Below are positions 12,801 through 25,400 of a DNA stretch of 64,000 nucleotides, piece by piece. Position numbers and translations under genes: made by a program. The stretch is taken from assembly GCF_002575655.3 (NCBI RefSeq), contig NC_053038.3, positions 146,894,885 to 146,958,884 on the forward strand, in the 5' to 3' direction. Source of the DNA: Aegilops tauschii subsp. strangulata (lineage: Eukaryota; Streptophyta; Magnoliopsida; Poales; Poaceae). The notes below the pieces were generated by a model that made no database searches, had not been told where the DNA came from, and saw only the letters and a program-made list of their open reading frames with translations. Every line of letters starts with the position of its first letter. The stretch's first letter is position 1.

Positions 12801-15800
12801 ACTCACCCCCACTTGCAAGAATCTCGTCCCGAGATTCAGGGGTCGACGGAAACAAGGTGGGGTACTCCAGTCGAAGACGATCTTCTCGCTCCCAAGTAGC
12901 TTCTCTCTCAGAATGATGAGACCACTGAACCTTGAGAAACATGATGTTCTGACGTCGGGTGACACGCTCTGCTTGATCAAGAATGCGAATAGGGTACTCT
13001 TGGTATGTGAGGTTATCTTGGAGATCAAGCGTTTCATGGTCCACTCCGCGGATGGGATCCGAGAAGCAACGCCTGAGTTGAGAGACGTGGAAGACATCAT
13101 GGACTCGATATAGATGTGGGGGTAGTTCTAACTGGTAGGCAACCTCTCCTCGTTTAGCGAGAATGCGAAAAGGACCAATGTAACGAGGAGCCAACTTGCC
13201 CTTGATGCCGAATCGATGGGTACCCTTTAGAGGAGTAACCCGAAGGTAAGCCTTGTCGCCAACTTCATAAGCCACTTCCTTATGACGACGGTCATACTGG
13301 CTCTTTTGACGAGACTGGGCTGTTTCCAATTTCTCACGAATGATGCGAACTTGCTCTTCTGCTTCCTGGATCATGTCCGGTCCAAAGAATTGTCTTTCAC
13401 CGGTTTCTGACCAGTTCAAAGGTGTTCGACATCTTCGTCCATACAGAATCTCGAAAGGAGCTTTCTTAAGACTGGATTGATAGCTATTGTTATAAGCAAA
13501 CTCGGCGAAAGGTAGGCATTTCTCCCAATCCATACCGAATGAGATAACGCAAGCTCTAAGCATGTCTTCAAGAATTTGGTTGACCCTTTCCACCTGACCA
13601 CTTGATTGAGGGTGGAAAGCGGTACTGAAGGAAAGATGGGTGCCCATGGCAGTTTGGAAACTCTCCCAGAAATGAGAAGTGAAGAGACTACCACGGTCTG
13701 AATTGATCTCTAGTGGAACACCATGAAGTGACACTATTCGAGAAATATATAAGTCAGCGAGCTGACTAGCAGTGATACTCTCTCGAACAGGTAGGAAGTG
13801 AGCCACTTTGGAAAGACGATCAATGACTACGAAGATAGCATTATTCCCTTTCTTGGTCCTGGGAAAGCCGGTGATGAAGTCCATACCAACTTTATCCCAT
13901 TTCCACTCAGGAATGGCTAAAGGTTGAAGGGTGCCAGCAGGCCTTTGATGTTCTGCCTTAACGCGACGACAAACGTCACAGTTAGCAATGAACTGAGCGA
14001 TTTCTCTCTTCATCCTAGTCCACCAGAACCTCTGGCGTAGGTCCTGATACATCTTAGTACTACCGGGATGAATCGTGAGAGGGGATTCATGTGCCTCCTT
14101 AAGGATCAATTGTCGCAGATGTTGATTCTTGGGAACCACCAAACGATTCTCAAAGAAAACAACACCTCGATCATCCATAGAGAAACATCCACCAACTCCC
14201 TTCTTAATGTTTCTCCTGATGCGGGTAACACCCCTATCAAACTTCTGGTCAGAAATGATCTGATCCTCAAGGGTAGGTTTCGCCACCAAGGTAGAAAGGA
14301 ATCCTTGAGGAGCAATGTGAAGGTTAAGCTTACAGAATTCCTCATGGAGAAGTGGTTGGCCCTGCTGCAACATAAGATTGTTGCAATAGGGCTTACGACT
14401 TAGCGCATCAGCCATGACATTGCCCTTGCCTGGGGTGTAGGTAATCCCTAAGTCGTAATCTGAGATCAACTCCAACCAACGTCTTTGCCTAAGGTTCAAA
14501 TCTGGTTGGGTGAAAATATACTTGAGACTCTGGTGATCGGTGTAAATCTCGCAACGTTTACCAAGAAGGTAATGTCGCCATGTCTTAAGTGCATAGACTA
14601 TAGCTGCGAGCTCTAGATCATGTGTAGGATAATTCTCCTCATGTGGATGTAACTGTCGAGAGGCATAGGCAATCACATGGCGATCCTGCATAAGAATGCA
14701 ACCTAGTCCCTGTCGTGAGGCGTCGCAGTAGATAACAAAGTCTTTAGTGAAATCCGGTGGCACCAGTATGGGAGCAGAAGTCAGGCGTCTTTTCAGTTCC
14801 TGAAAACTGTATTCACACTGTGGGGACCACTCAAACTTTTTATCTTTCTTGAGAAGTTCCGTGAGGGGTTTGGCTACTTTGGAGAAGTTTTCAACGAAGC
14901 GGCGACAATAACTGGCTAGACCAAGCAAACTCCTAACTTGTTTAACTGTTTCAGGTGGAGTCCAATCAAGAACGGCCTGAACTCTCTCAGGATTGACAGC
15001 AATGCCCTTCCCAGAGATCACGTGGCCTAGGTAGGTCACTTCTGGCAACCAAAATTCGCACTTGGAAAACTTGGCGTAAAGGCGGTGCTCTCTGAGCTTT
15101 TCTAACACAAGTCTAAGATGTTCGGCATGCTCTTCCTCGTTCTTCGAGTAGATAAGGATATCATCGAGGTAAACCACGACGAACTTATCTAAGTACTCCA
15201 TGAAGATCGAGTTCATCAAGCGGGAGAAGGTAGCTGGAGCATTGGTTAGACCAAAAGACATGACGGTGTACTCGTACTGGCCATAACGAGTGACAAAAGC
15301 CGTCTTAGGAATGTCCCCGTTTCTAATCTTGATTTGGTGGTAGCCTAATCTCAAATCCATCTTGGAAAAGACTGAGGATCCAGCGAGTTGATCATACAGG
15401 TCGTTGATCCTGGGGAGCGGATACTTGTTCTTTATCGTGACCAAATTAACGGGACGATAATCTACAACCATCCGGTCCGTACCATCCTTCTTCTTGACGA
15501 AGAGGACGGGGCAAGCCCAAGGAGAAGAACTAGGACGGATGAAACCCTTTTGCAAGGACTCATCAAGTTGTTTCTTAAGCTCAGCTAGTTCTAAAGGTGC
15601 CATCTTGTAAGGTCTCCTAGAGATTGGGGCGGTTCCTGGGATAAGATCTATGACAAACTCTACATCCCTGTCAGGTGGAATACCTGGCAGTTCTTCTGGA
15701 AAGACATCCGAAAAGTCACGGACTACCGGGATATCTTCAAGGTCTGGAAGAGGACTGGCATTAAGAGAATAGAGTTGACGCTTTGCAACTCTGGTGGAGA

Positions 15801-17262
15801 CAGTGACTAACTTGCCAGATGGGTGTGTGAGTTGAACAGACCTGGTGTAACAATCAATCTTGGCATGATGAGCTGTCATCCAGTCCATACCCAAGATGAT
15901 GTTAATATCTGTAGACTTGAGGGCTATAAGTGAGGCAAGGAATACAAGTCTGTCAACAAGGATTTCATTACCATGGCTTATTCTGGTAGTTTGCCATCTA
16001 GACCCTGGAGTTTGGATTTCAAGTGGAGTTGGCATATCACAAAATGACATGTCGTGCAAACGGGCATAGCCTTCAGAGATGAACGAGTGAGATGCTCCAG
16101 TATCGAATAGAACCGAAGATGGGTGGCAATTGACAAGGAGTGTACCAAGAACGACATCCGGATCATCATGAGCGTCTTTAGCTGAGGCGTGATGCACACG
16201 TCCACGCTCAGTGGGAGCTGACTTGACACTGATCATCTTGCGTGATGGCTTACCACTGCCAACAGACTTCTCAGGCAGGGGTGGGGCATAGTTAGTTTGA
16301 GAGCAGTCACGTGCATAGTGTCCTGGCTTCCTGCATGTGAAGCAAGTCCTTGAAGTTGGATGTGGACCCGCATTGACAAGCGGTCTACCAATAGGCCTGG
16401 GTGGAGCATACTGCTGAACTGGGTGAGGCGGCACATAAGATGGCCTCGGTGCATATCCAGGTGGAAGAGCGGAGTTCGGAACCCAAATCCGGCGCTTATG
16501 AGAACTAGAACCAGAGGAAGAAACCAAATCACGGGTGTGCTTACGAGACTCCTCGTATGTAAGCTGAGCTGTCTCCGCATTAATGGCCTTGTTCACAAGA
16601 GCCTGGAATGTACTACAATGGTGCAAGTGGAGATCACGACGCAACTTGGGGTTGAGACCCTTCCGGAACCTAGCCTGCTTCTTAGCGTCCGTGGACACTT
16701 CTTCTGTAGCATAGCGGGCGAGGTTCTCAAACTCTCTACTGTAAGCATCAACAGCCATCTTACCCTGGGTGAAACTACAGAACTCTTCTATCTTGCGGTC
16801 AATGAGAGCCTGAGGAATGTGATGCTCGCGAAAAGCCTCAGTGAAATCTCTCCAGGTCGGTATCTGGCTAGCTGGAATCATAGCCTCATAGTTCTGCTAC
16901 CAAAGACTAGCAGGACCTTCCAGGTGATATGCAGCATAAGTGACCTTGTCACCTTCAGCTACGTTCGCAGAACGCAGCTTGTGTGTGATACTATGGAGCT
17001 AGTCATCTGCATCGAGTGGCTCAATAGAATGATGGAAGGTAGGTGGTTTCAGACCAATGAAATCATAGATGGTCGCTGACTCTTTGCAGTGGGGTGCGGT
17101 GTTCTCCTCGATACGTGCTAACAGGCGGTTAGACTCGTGCTTGTTCCTCTCCATCTCTAACATAAATTCTGCCAACGAAGGCTGGTCGGGAGGATCCTCC
17201 TCATCCCTACCACCTCCGTGGTTCAGGCAACGAGCAACAGAACTTCGGTTAACTGACGACAT
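12787..17262 (-). pseudogene. Element D gag-pol polyprotein, two in-frame stops
   Basis: A 4476-bp frame from the ATG at 17262-17260 (start MSSVNRSS) to a stop lying 14 bases inside the 3' LTR. Domains in order: gag, zinc knuckle ([14 protein letters not shown]), aspartic protease (DTGAS), reverse transcriptase with YLDD, RNase H ([13 protein letters not shown]), integrase with its zinc-binding module and a D,D,E core (GMDFI, NSDRG, GQVERVN), and a C-terminal chromodomain ([19 protein letters not shown]). Two TAG codons interrupt gag at 17001-16999 and 16899-16897. At both places E has tryptophan (TGG), so each is a single G-to-A change on the coding strand, as expected from cytosine deamination. 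No frameshift was seen; the uninterrupted part after the second stop still encodes 1364 residues from its first ATG. Length equals that of E exactly. Confidence 0.93.
12801..12815 (-). other. Polypurine tract of element D
   Basis: On the minus strand this reads aagtgggggtgagt, immediately before the 3' LTR. E has the same gtgggggtgag at 32565-32575. The end of gag-pol runs through it. Confidence 0.75.
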
Positions 17263-17749
17263 CCTGAGAAGCGGAACCAAGGACGAGGTCAACATCAACT
17301 ATAGGATGCAACATGTAGCATAAGAAGATTTAGTATCTCTCAAACTCCTAGGACAAATCCGGCAGCATAACGGCAGTAAAATGCTCAAAATGGGACATTC
17401 TGCAAAGGACGGGGTAGCACCATACTCAACATCGTCACTCAAGGTTCTGAGATATTACTAAACAGGCTACACTGGAGGTACTCAAACTGGGATATGACTC
17501 TGATCAACCAATCCTAAGAGACTACGGAGTAGTAACACGTGATCCTGATAGACAGAAGAGAAAGCCTAGTTCCTTAACCCGTAGGAAAGATAGGATGACT
17601 CAGATCAGAAGGCATGAGGTAAAAGGAGTAAAAGAGCCTTACGTTCCCTTCCACAATCAATTCCCTTATATAACTAAAGAATTTCTAGACTCAACTTCGA
17701 CCAGGTTGGCTTGGAAATCCTACAGGCAGTCAGGCTCTGATACCAAAGC
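17263..17749 (-). other. Element D leader with splice-acceptor-like site before gag
   Basis: 487 bases between 5' LTR and gag, far shorter than the E leader (1557), and without ORF0. On the minus strand the sequence just before the gag ATG is ccgcttctcag then g then ATG: a pyrimidine tract plus AG, placed as in E. No gene is seen in the leader. Confidence 0.5.
17733..17745 (-). other. Primer binding site of element D
   Basis: On the minus strand TGGTATCAGAGCC lies four bases inside the 5' LTR. It matches the usual initiator tRNA-Met primer site and proves that the right-hand LTR is the 5' LTR. Confidence 0.88.
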
Positions 17750-20700
17750 TGTCGGGACCCCGATTCTAAGTCACACCAATCTAGCATGTAACACCTCATA
17801 TCACTTTGCGGCCTCACGCACGGTATTCCCACGGGTGTCGCCTTACCATGGCCCGGGACCGTTTGCGCCTTTTGGCTCACGTATATGACAATGTCGCTAG
17901 CATCCATATGACAGAGAACCCGGGCCGACATGGCTAGTCGTGAACCCAAAGCGGCACTAACGTATGGGGACAGGCGTACATGAATCAACATCGAACGTGT
18001 CGGTCAGCAGCGTGTGAATCCGGGCTGTAGCACTGGGCTAACAGGACTCCGGGAACCCGGGCTGTAGCAGGCTAGGCAGGACTCCGGATGTCACCGCGTG
18101 ACATTTCCCCGAAGGGACAGACACAGGAACGATGTGAAACACATGCCGGCCAGTCAAGTGTCCAGAGCAGTAGTGCTGGGCTAGCAGGACTCCGGTGAAC
18201 CGGGCTGTAGCGGACTACTATGACTCAAGGAGGCACTAGACTACATTTCTCCATAAGAGAGGCTGCCAAGGATAAACAACTAGTTTGTCGGATCCCACAC
18301 ATAGCCATACACGTTACACGTACGCATAACATGCAAATATGTGCTGTACAACATGGCATCACAACATAACGCAAACTCATATAGATAAAAGGCCCAGAAG
18401 AGCCACATAGCATTAAGTACAAACAGGGGTCACATGACCCATCATTCAGAGCATACAAGCAACGGAAGCATTACATGTCTGAGTACAGACAACTACAAAA
18501 GAAAAAGGCTGAGAAGCCTGACTATCTACAAGACCCTCCCAAGGGTTCAAGATCGTAGTTGAGGTACAAGCTACTCGTCGAAGTCCAAGCGGAGCTACTA
18601 GTAAGACTGAAGTCTCCGCTGCAAAAACATGAATAAAGCAACATGAGTACGAAGGTACTCAGCAAGACTTACATCAGATCCTATCATACATGCATTTGTA
18701 TCAAGAAGGTAGGGTGGGGTTTAGTTGCAGCAAGCCAGCTTTGACTCAGTGGCTATCCTGTTCTACGACTGCGAGAATCTTCTTTGAGGTAAGAAGGCGC
18801 ACACGAGTCCACTAATCACCACCTCAATACACTACTATGGATTCATTCCCGTCTCACTACGAGAAGCCATCCATAGCACTCACACTTATCTTGAGCATTT
18901 TAGAGTATCCACTTCAAGTTGTCTATGTACCACGTAAGCATCCAAGAAGTCCATAACCGAGGACACGGTTATTCGAATAGATCATGATAACCCTGCAGGG
19001 GTGTACTGCGTCACACACGCTCTCGCCACTTACCGCCATGTACACGTCATGTACCTCGGCAACCTTCAAGCGGAAGCCTGGCGAGGTGTCGGCCACGACC
19101 TGGCTAACCACACAAGACTCTAGTCCAGGTTTATCGCCTATTCGGGTTCCATCCGCAAGGAGATCCGGCCCGGGTGTCGCTCACGGCCCCAAACGATGTG
19201 TACAGGGTTCCCGAGCCCACCATCCGGGTGCCACTCGGTACACCGGGCCACGTGTGCCTAGTCTGTCCCAAGCCCACCCTGCCGGGTGCCACTCGGTAGA
19301 AAAATAGCACTACCTACAAACACCAGAAACTAGTTGCAACTCCTGGACAGAGACCAAGTTGGTTAATAAGTCGAGAGGGGCACTTAAGCATTCCAATGTG
19401 TCGTAGTAACTAGTCATTGGACAACATACACAGAACTCAGTGCTTAAGGATGGTTCCAGTGAGACAACCCACCATGTACTCCTACATGGCCTCTCACCGC
19501 TACCTTTACCAAATCGTGTTCACACGCTTAACTCTCGGCACCAGAACATATCGTAACTCTCCAATTCATTCCCAATGAACCAGACCTGACACAACTCTAA
19601 GCAATAGCAGGCAAGGCATGGTAGGAACACAACATGGCTCAATCAACTCCTACACATGCTAGTGGGTTTCAACTATTTACTGTGGCAATGACAGGTCATG
19701 CAGAGGAATGGGTTCGACTACCGCAGCATAAAGTAGCAGTTGAATCGTTGTTGTCCTAATGCAGTAAAAGAGAGCAGGAGCGAGAGAGTAGGTTTGTATC
19801 GGAATGAACAAAGGGGGTTTGCTTGCCTGGTAGATCAACAGGGTGGCACTGCTCCTCAGACATGTACTCTGGAACACTCTCCAGAGCAGGACCTATCGAG
19901 AGGGAACGGTGTCGACAGTCAAAACACAATCATATGCAACAATATGATGCATGAATATGGCATGAATATGTGATGTATTTTGAGCCAATGCATTTAGCAT
20001 TCAACTTGGAAGAGATCCATTTGAACCAAAGGTTCAAATGCAACTCTAATTTAAGTCCTTATATATGCCATTTATATGTTTTCACTTATACAGTAGGTAT
20101 AAGTTGGTTTGTCATGCATGAAACTAGTACAGATGGATAGATTGCATTTTTCTGATAATTTTTCATATATAAATTATTTAAATCTGAGCTACGGTTGAAT
20201 TTCTATGAATTTTAGAAGTTTTACTAATTTTCTGGAATTTCCTGATTTAATTTAAATCCAGAAAGGGTTTGTTGCGTCAGCACTGCGTCATCATGACGTC
20301 AGCGGGTTAGCGGCGCTGACCAACTCAAACCTGACGTGTGGGGTCCACACGTCAGTGACTCAATGTTAACCCGAGGGGTTTTCTAGTTAATCTAAATTAT
20401 CTAGGGGTGCTGGGGCCCATTGTCAGTGTCAGTGGGGGTAGATTAGAGGGGTAATTAGTGCGGTTTGACCCGGGTTGACCGGCGGTTAGTCGCCGGCGAG
20501 GCCGAGCGCGGCGGAGCTCGTCGGGTTCGTCGCTCCGGCGACCATTTGGGCCGCGGAGGCCACCTACGCGAAGCCCAGGCTCGCGCGCATCCAGTGGGAC
20601 ACGCGGAAGACCGTGGGGTGGTCGGAGCTCGCCGGAGCGAGGCTCGCGGCGGTGGCCGGAGTTCGGCCAAGGCGGGCGCAGTGCTGCGGTGCACAGGGGC

Positions 20701-21845
20701 GTGAGCGGAGAGGCGCTACGGCCTCCTGGTGTCACCAGAAGCACGGTGACGCGCTCGGTTGCGGGCTGCGGTGGCCAGGGCGGCGGTGGTGACATGGACG
20801 ACGGCGAGGAGCTACGGCCATGGTGAGGGTCGGGGCTACAGCGCGGGAACGGAGAAACGGAGAGAGGGGAATGGGGCAGGAGCTCACGGTGGACTCGACG
20901 GCGTCGTCGGAGAGCTCGGGGACGCACTGGAGACGGTGGGGCCGCGAAGACGATCTCTGGCGGCCGGAGTTGAGGACGACGGCGATGGAGGCGCTCCAGG
21001 GCGTTCCGGCTTGCGTGGCTCAGCGGAGGGGTTCAGCGCGAGGAGGCGGAGCTCTGGGACATGACGGAGGTGCGATGGGATGGCGGGGAGCGCGGGGCAG
21101 CGAACGGCGGCGACCGGCGCGTTCGGGCGTCGCGGGAGAGAGCGGGAGAGAGCGGGGGGGAGAGGCGCAGGAGAGAGGGAGTGAGGCCTGGAGGGGTCAT
21201 GGCGTCGTCCAGGCGACTGAGGCGTCGAGGGAGGGGAGGGCAGGCAGGCAGCTGCCGTGGCGCGCATGCGTGCGGCGTGCGGCGACCACGCGCCCTGTCC
21301 CTCTGGCGCGAGGAGGGGGACGACTGGCGCTGGCCAGTCAGCTAGGCTGGCCTGCTGGGCCAGGCCAGGCCGCACAGTGCCAGGCCGCAGGTAAGCTCCC
21401 TTTTCCTATTTCTTTTTCTTTTCTAATTTTCTGACATTTTTTTGGTTTAATAAAAATACTAAACCATTTTATTTACTTATGCCAATTTTTATAGGGGCTA
21501 GTGGTATTATTCCAGAACTCCTCAACAAATGGCATAATTTTTGGACAATATTTTATATATATAACAATATATATCCAAAGCAAATAATTACTGCATTAAT
21601 TCCAAATGCCAACATAAATATTTATGATCTCCTAAAAATATTGGTTTGGTTTTTATCTCTGTCCAATATTTTCAGAGAGCAACATGAACATTTTCTTGGA
21701 CCCTTTTGGAGCAATTTTTATCTGGGTCATTTCCAGAAATGATTCTGAGGGTTTCACAGATCCCCATTTCAAATTTAAATGAAATTTAGACATGATGCAC
21801 ACATGACTAGCTAGTCTAGGTCATACCAGAACTAGGGATGTGACA
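17750..21845 (-). repeat. Element D 5' LTR
   Basis: 4096 bp, a near copy of 8695-12800. The donor-like GTAAGT starts at 18672 (minus strand) and the hairpin gagtac-gaag-gtactc is at 18645-18660. Visible differences from the 3' LTR are few: one is a/g in the first 15 bases, another is six G here against sixteen there. Confidence 0.93.
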
Positions 21846-21850
21846 ATTCT
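21846..21850. repeat. Right target-site duplication of element D (attct)
   Basis: Matches 8690-8694 exactly; B internal sequence resumes here. Confidence 0.93.
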
Positions 21851-22497
21851 TTTCAAAAGTGTGACGTAAGAGTGAATTGTCATCAGTCATATGTCTTTCT
21901 CCAAGATCTTTCACATTCTTTTCATCGTTGGTTCAATCTTTCTATTCTTCATTATTCCGGAGTGTCTGAACAATTCATGGTGGTGTTTCTCGTTGTCATT
22001 CTAATCTTTTGAAGACTGAAGAAGAGTTTCTCTTAAATCTTGGTCCATTCTATTGAAGATTCATGGTTCTAGCTTCATTCCATCCTCTCATAATTGTTTT
22101 TGATTGTGAGAATTCTTTTCACCCATCCGGAGCAATTCAGGAGTCTTTTCAGTTTGATTCTCCGGAGCCCATCATCTCAGAATTATTCATTCCAGCTTTC
22201 AGCTCCCGTTCTCCAAATCTTACCGGGGCATCATTCAAGTATTCTCTAATCAGCTTGGGATCTCTTCGTTCACTTATATCTAAATCCCCTCAACTATCTT
22301 CTTTCGTTTTCCAATTCTTTTCCCGGTGAATTGTGCCTTTGCTACGTTCATTTTCAATTCTTACGGTGGTTCATTCAAGATTTCTTTTCCTTCATTAACA
22401 TATCAATTCATTCGTTGTTTCCAAATTCCACCGGTGGTTCCATCAAGACCGTCCAAGTTTGCGCTAAATCAATTCTTTTTCAATGAGAATAAGTAGT
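21851..22497 (+). other. Element B internal domain, segment 2
   Basis: 647 bases between D and E. Non-coding and T/C-rich, with ccgg-centred words near 21955, 22118, 22160, 22225, 22324 and 22430, like segments 1 and 3. The last five bases, gtagt at 22493-22497, are the left target duplication of E. Confidence 0.65.
22493..22497. repeat. Left target-site duplication of element E (gtagt)
   Basis: gtagt precedes tgtcacatcc at 22498 and recurs at 36640-36644 directly after gtcctgaca. Confidence 0.93.
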
Positions 22498-25400
22498 TGT
22501 CACATCCTAGCTAGTTCATGCATTAGAGTGTTGCATCATGTCTACATTTCACAGAAACCTGAAATGGGGAATGCTAGAAACCCCCAGCACCCCCCTGGAA
22601 CAACTAGGGTTTACTAAAATTCTTTTCAATGAACCTGAAATGCCCTCCATAAATGTTCACCATCTTTGGTCTTGGCTAAAACCTCTGCCAAAAATGGTTT
22701 CATATTTTTGGAGGCCATTTTGGATTTTTGCACAAGCCATAAGTATTTGCATTTGGGCATTTTAAATGCTATAAATATTTTTAAATGCCCAAATAATTTT
22801 GAAAGTATTTTTAGGCTGTTGGGAATAATCTCAAAGGTGCCTTAGAATATTTTCAGGATTTTTCCAAATGAAATAGTATTTTTACTATTTCAAAACACAG
22901 TACAGAAATAATCAAAAAGGAGAAAGAAAACAGAAAGCAGAAACTTACCTGGCAGCCCACCTGGCGGCCCAGCACTGTGCTGGCCCGCGCCAGCGAGCTG
23001 CTTGCTCTCGCCAGAGCAGGCAGACAGGTGACGCGGCGAGCGCGTGCTCGCCACCGCGCCAGCTGCTTGCCGCCCTCGCCGCGGACGAGCTGGACGACCT
23101 TCCTCGACGCGCCCCGAGCCCCTGGACATCGTCACTCTCCCCCATCGCCTCTCCCTCGCCCTTTCCCCACCATGGCCGACGCCGCCGCAGACACCTCACC
23201 AGAGTAACCGTGGCCACCGTCGACCTCGCGCCATTCCACTGTGTCCTACAGCTCTGCCGTCGCCCACTCCTTCGAGCAAGCCGAGCCCCGAGCGCTCGTT
23301 TGCCCCGAAGCTCCGCCACCGACCTCGCCTTCGCCGCTCCCCGTCGGAGATCCCCTCCGCCGTCGCCACTGCTACAGCTCGTCTCCGACCCCGCCGCCTG
23401 CTCCGTCGCAACCGCCGTGAGCATGGCCACCTTCCCATCCTCCCCTCTCTCTCTCTCTCGAGCTCTGTAGCCACCGCACGAAGCTCACCCGAACGCGCCG
23501 CCGTACGAGCTCGTCGCCGACGAGGCTCCGGCCATCCAACGGCCGCACCACCGTAGCCATTAGCTTCACCGCAACGCCAGGAACCCGTAGCGCCATCGCA
23601 TGTCCCTCGCCGTGCTCTCTAGCTACGGTTTCAACCACGCCCGTACTCCGGCAGCCGCACGGCTCGTCGCCGGCGTCGATTCCGGCGACCCCGAGCTCCA
23701 CTACCACCACCAGTCGACGCGGTTCGCCCCCAGCTACACGTAGGTGCTCTCCGCCGTCCTTTTGGTCGCCGGAGGAGCAAACCCGCACACCACCGCCGCG
23801 TCTGGACGTCGCCGGCGGCTAAACGCCGGCGAGTCAGCGTGGTTTGACCACGGTTTGACCCCCAGGGTCACTGACAAGTGGGGCCCGCCTGCTAATTAAA
23901 TCTGGGTTAAAGTTAAAACTAATCCTAATTAACTAATTACCTAACCGTGACACTGACACAGGGGACCCACCCGTCAGGTTTGACCTGGACGACCCCGCTG
24001 ACCCGCTGACGTCACACTGACGTCAGGCTGACGCAATAAAACATTTACTGGAATTATTCTTATATTGGAAATTCCAGAAATTATCACAAACTTCAAAAAA
24101 TCATAGAAAATAATCTATAGCTCAGAATGAAAAGATTTATATATGAAAAATGATCAGAAAAATCCATTCTATCCATCTGTACTGATTTCATGCATGATTA
24201 AGCAAGTTAACCTACTGTTTTATACAGAACAAGATAAGGCATTATTATGGGCCATTTATGAACTTGGAATTTGAATCTTTGATTCAAATTAGTCCAAACC
24301 TTTCTGGCCTTAGTTGCATTAGCCCAATACATCCATTTTGCCATGTCTCATGCATGCATCATATTGTTGCACTTGCTTGGTGTTGATTGTGCTTCGGTAT
24401 GCTCATCGTGGTAGGTCCTGCCTCCGAGGATATTCACGGGTATCCAACTGAAGGGCAGTATCCCACCACCACTCTGTCAGGCAAGCAACCCATTGATCAT
24501 TTCGATACAAACCCATCTTCTCGCTTCTGCTCTCGTTTACTGCATTAAGACAACGCGATTCAAACTGCTGTGTGTGTTGCGGTAGTTGAACCCACTTTCC
24601 TCTGCATGACCTGTCATTGCCACAGTAACTAGATGAAACCCACTAGCATGTGTAGGAGTTGATTGAGCCATGTTGTGTTCCTACAATGCTATGCTTGCTA
24701 CGCTTAGAGTTGTGTCAGGTCTGGCTCATCAGGGTGATGAACTAGAGTGAAAGTGCGTGTGTCGGTAATGAGAGTGAAGTGTGGAATACGATTTGGTAAA
24801 GGTATCGATGGGAGGCCATGTAGGAGTACATGGTGGGTTGTTTCATTGAGACCGTCCCTAAGAACTGAGATCTGTATGCGTGATTTAAGATTTAGCTACT
24901 ACCACACATTGGGCCCGAAACCAATGGACCCCCTCGGCTTCTTGTTCACCCTTGTCCTCTGTCCAGGAGTTGCACGTAGTTTCTGGTGTTTGTAGTAAGC
25001 TGGAGGCCGTGGACAGCGCTGACCAAGGGGTGGGCTGTGATGCGGTAGGCTCGTGGCACGGTGTACCGAGTCGCCCGTTTGGTGTCCGGGAACCCTGCAC
25101 ACATCGTTCGGGGCCGTATGTGGAAACCTCGGCCGGACTCCCTGCGGATGGAACCTGAATAGGCGATAAACCTGGACTAGAGACTCGAGTGTTTAGGTAG
25201 GCTGTGGCCGACACCCACGTTGGGCTTCCGCTTGAAGGTTGCCGAGTACACGTCGTGTAGCGACGATAAGTGGTGAGAGCGTGTGTGACGAAGTACACCC
25301 CTGCAGGGTATGAAACTATTCGAATAGCCGCGTCCGCGGTAAAGGACTACTTGGTCGCTTTTGCAGTTCATAGACAAGTAAATGGATACTACTAAAAGCC

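Larger units (their letters stand above)
8695..21845 (-). mobile_element. Element D: complete Tekay-type chromovirus, minus strand
   Basis: 13151 bp with both LTRs, primer site, gag-pol, purine tract and exact 5-bp target duplications. Read on the minus strand, the order is 5' LTR (21845-17750), primer site, leader, gag-pol (17262-12787), purine tract, 3' LTR (12800-8695). The two LTRs are 4096 and 4106 bp and nearly identical by eye, so the insertion is young. The C-terminal chromodomain and long LTRs fit the Tekay/Del lineage. It is related to E in LTR termini and pol but lacks the ORF0 of E. Confidence 0.93.

Noticed and set aside
22890..23788. Arg/Ser/Ala-rich frames of up to 170 codons in the GC-rich block of the E LTR, repeated at 32969-33865
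   Set aside because: Present in both LTRs with frame changes caused by a CT-repeat length difference; no recognised motif.
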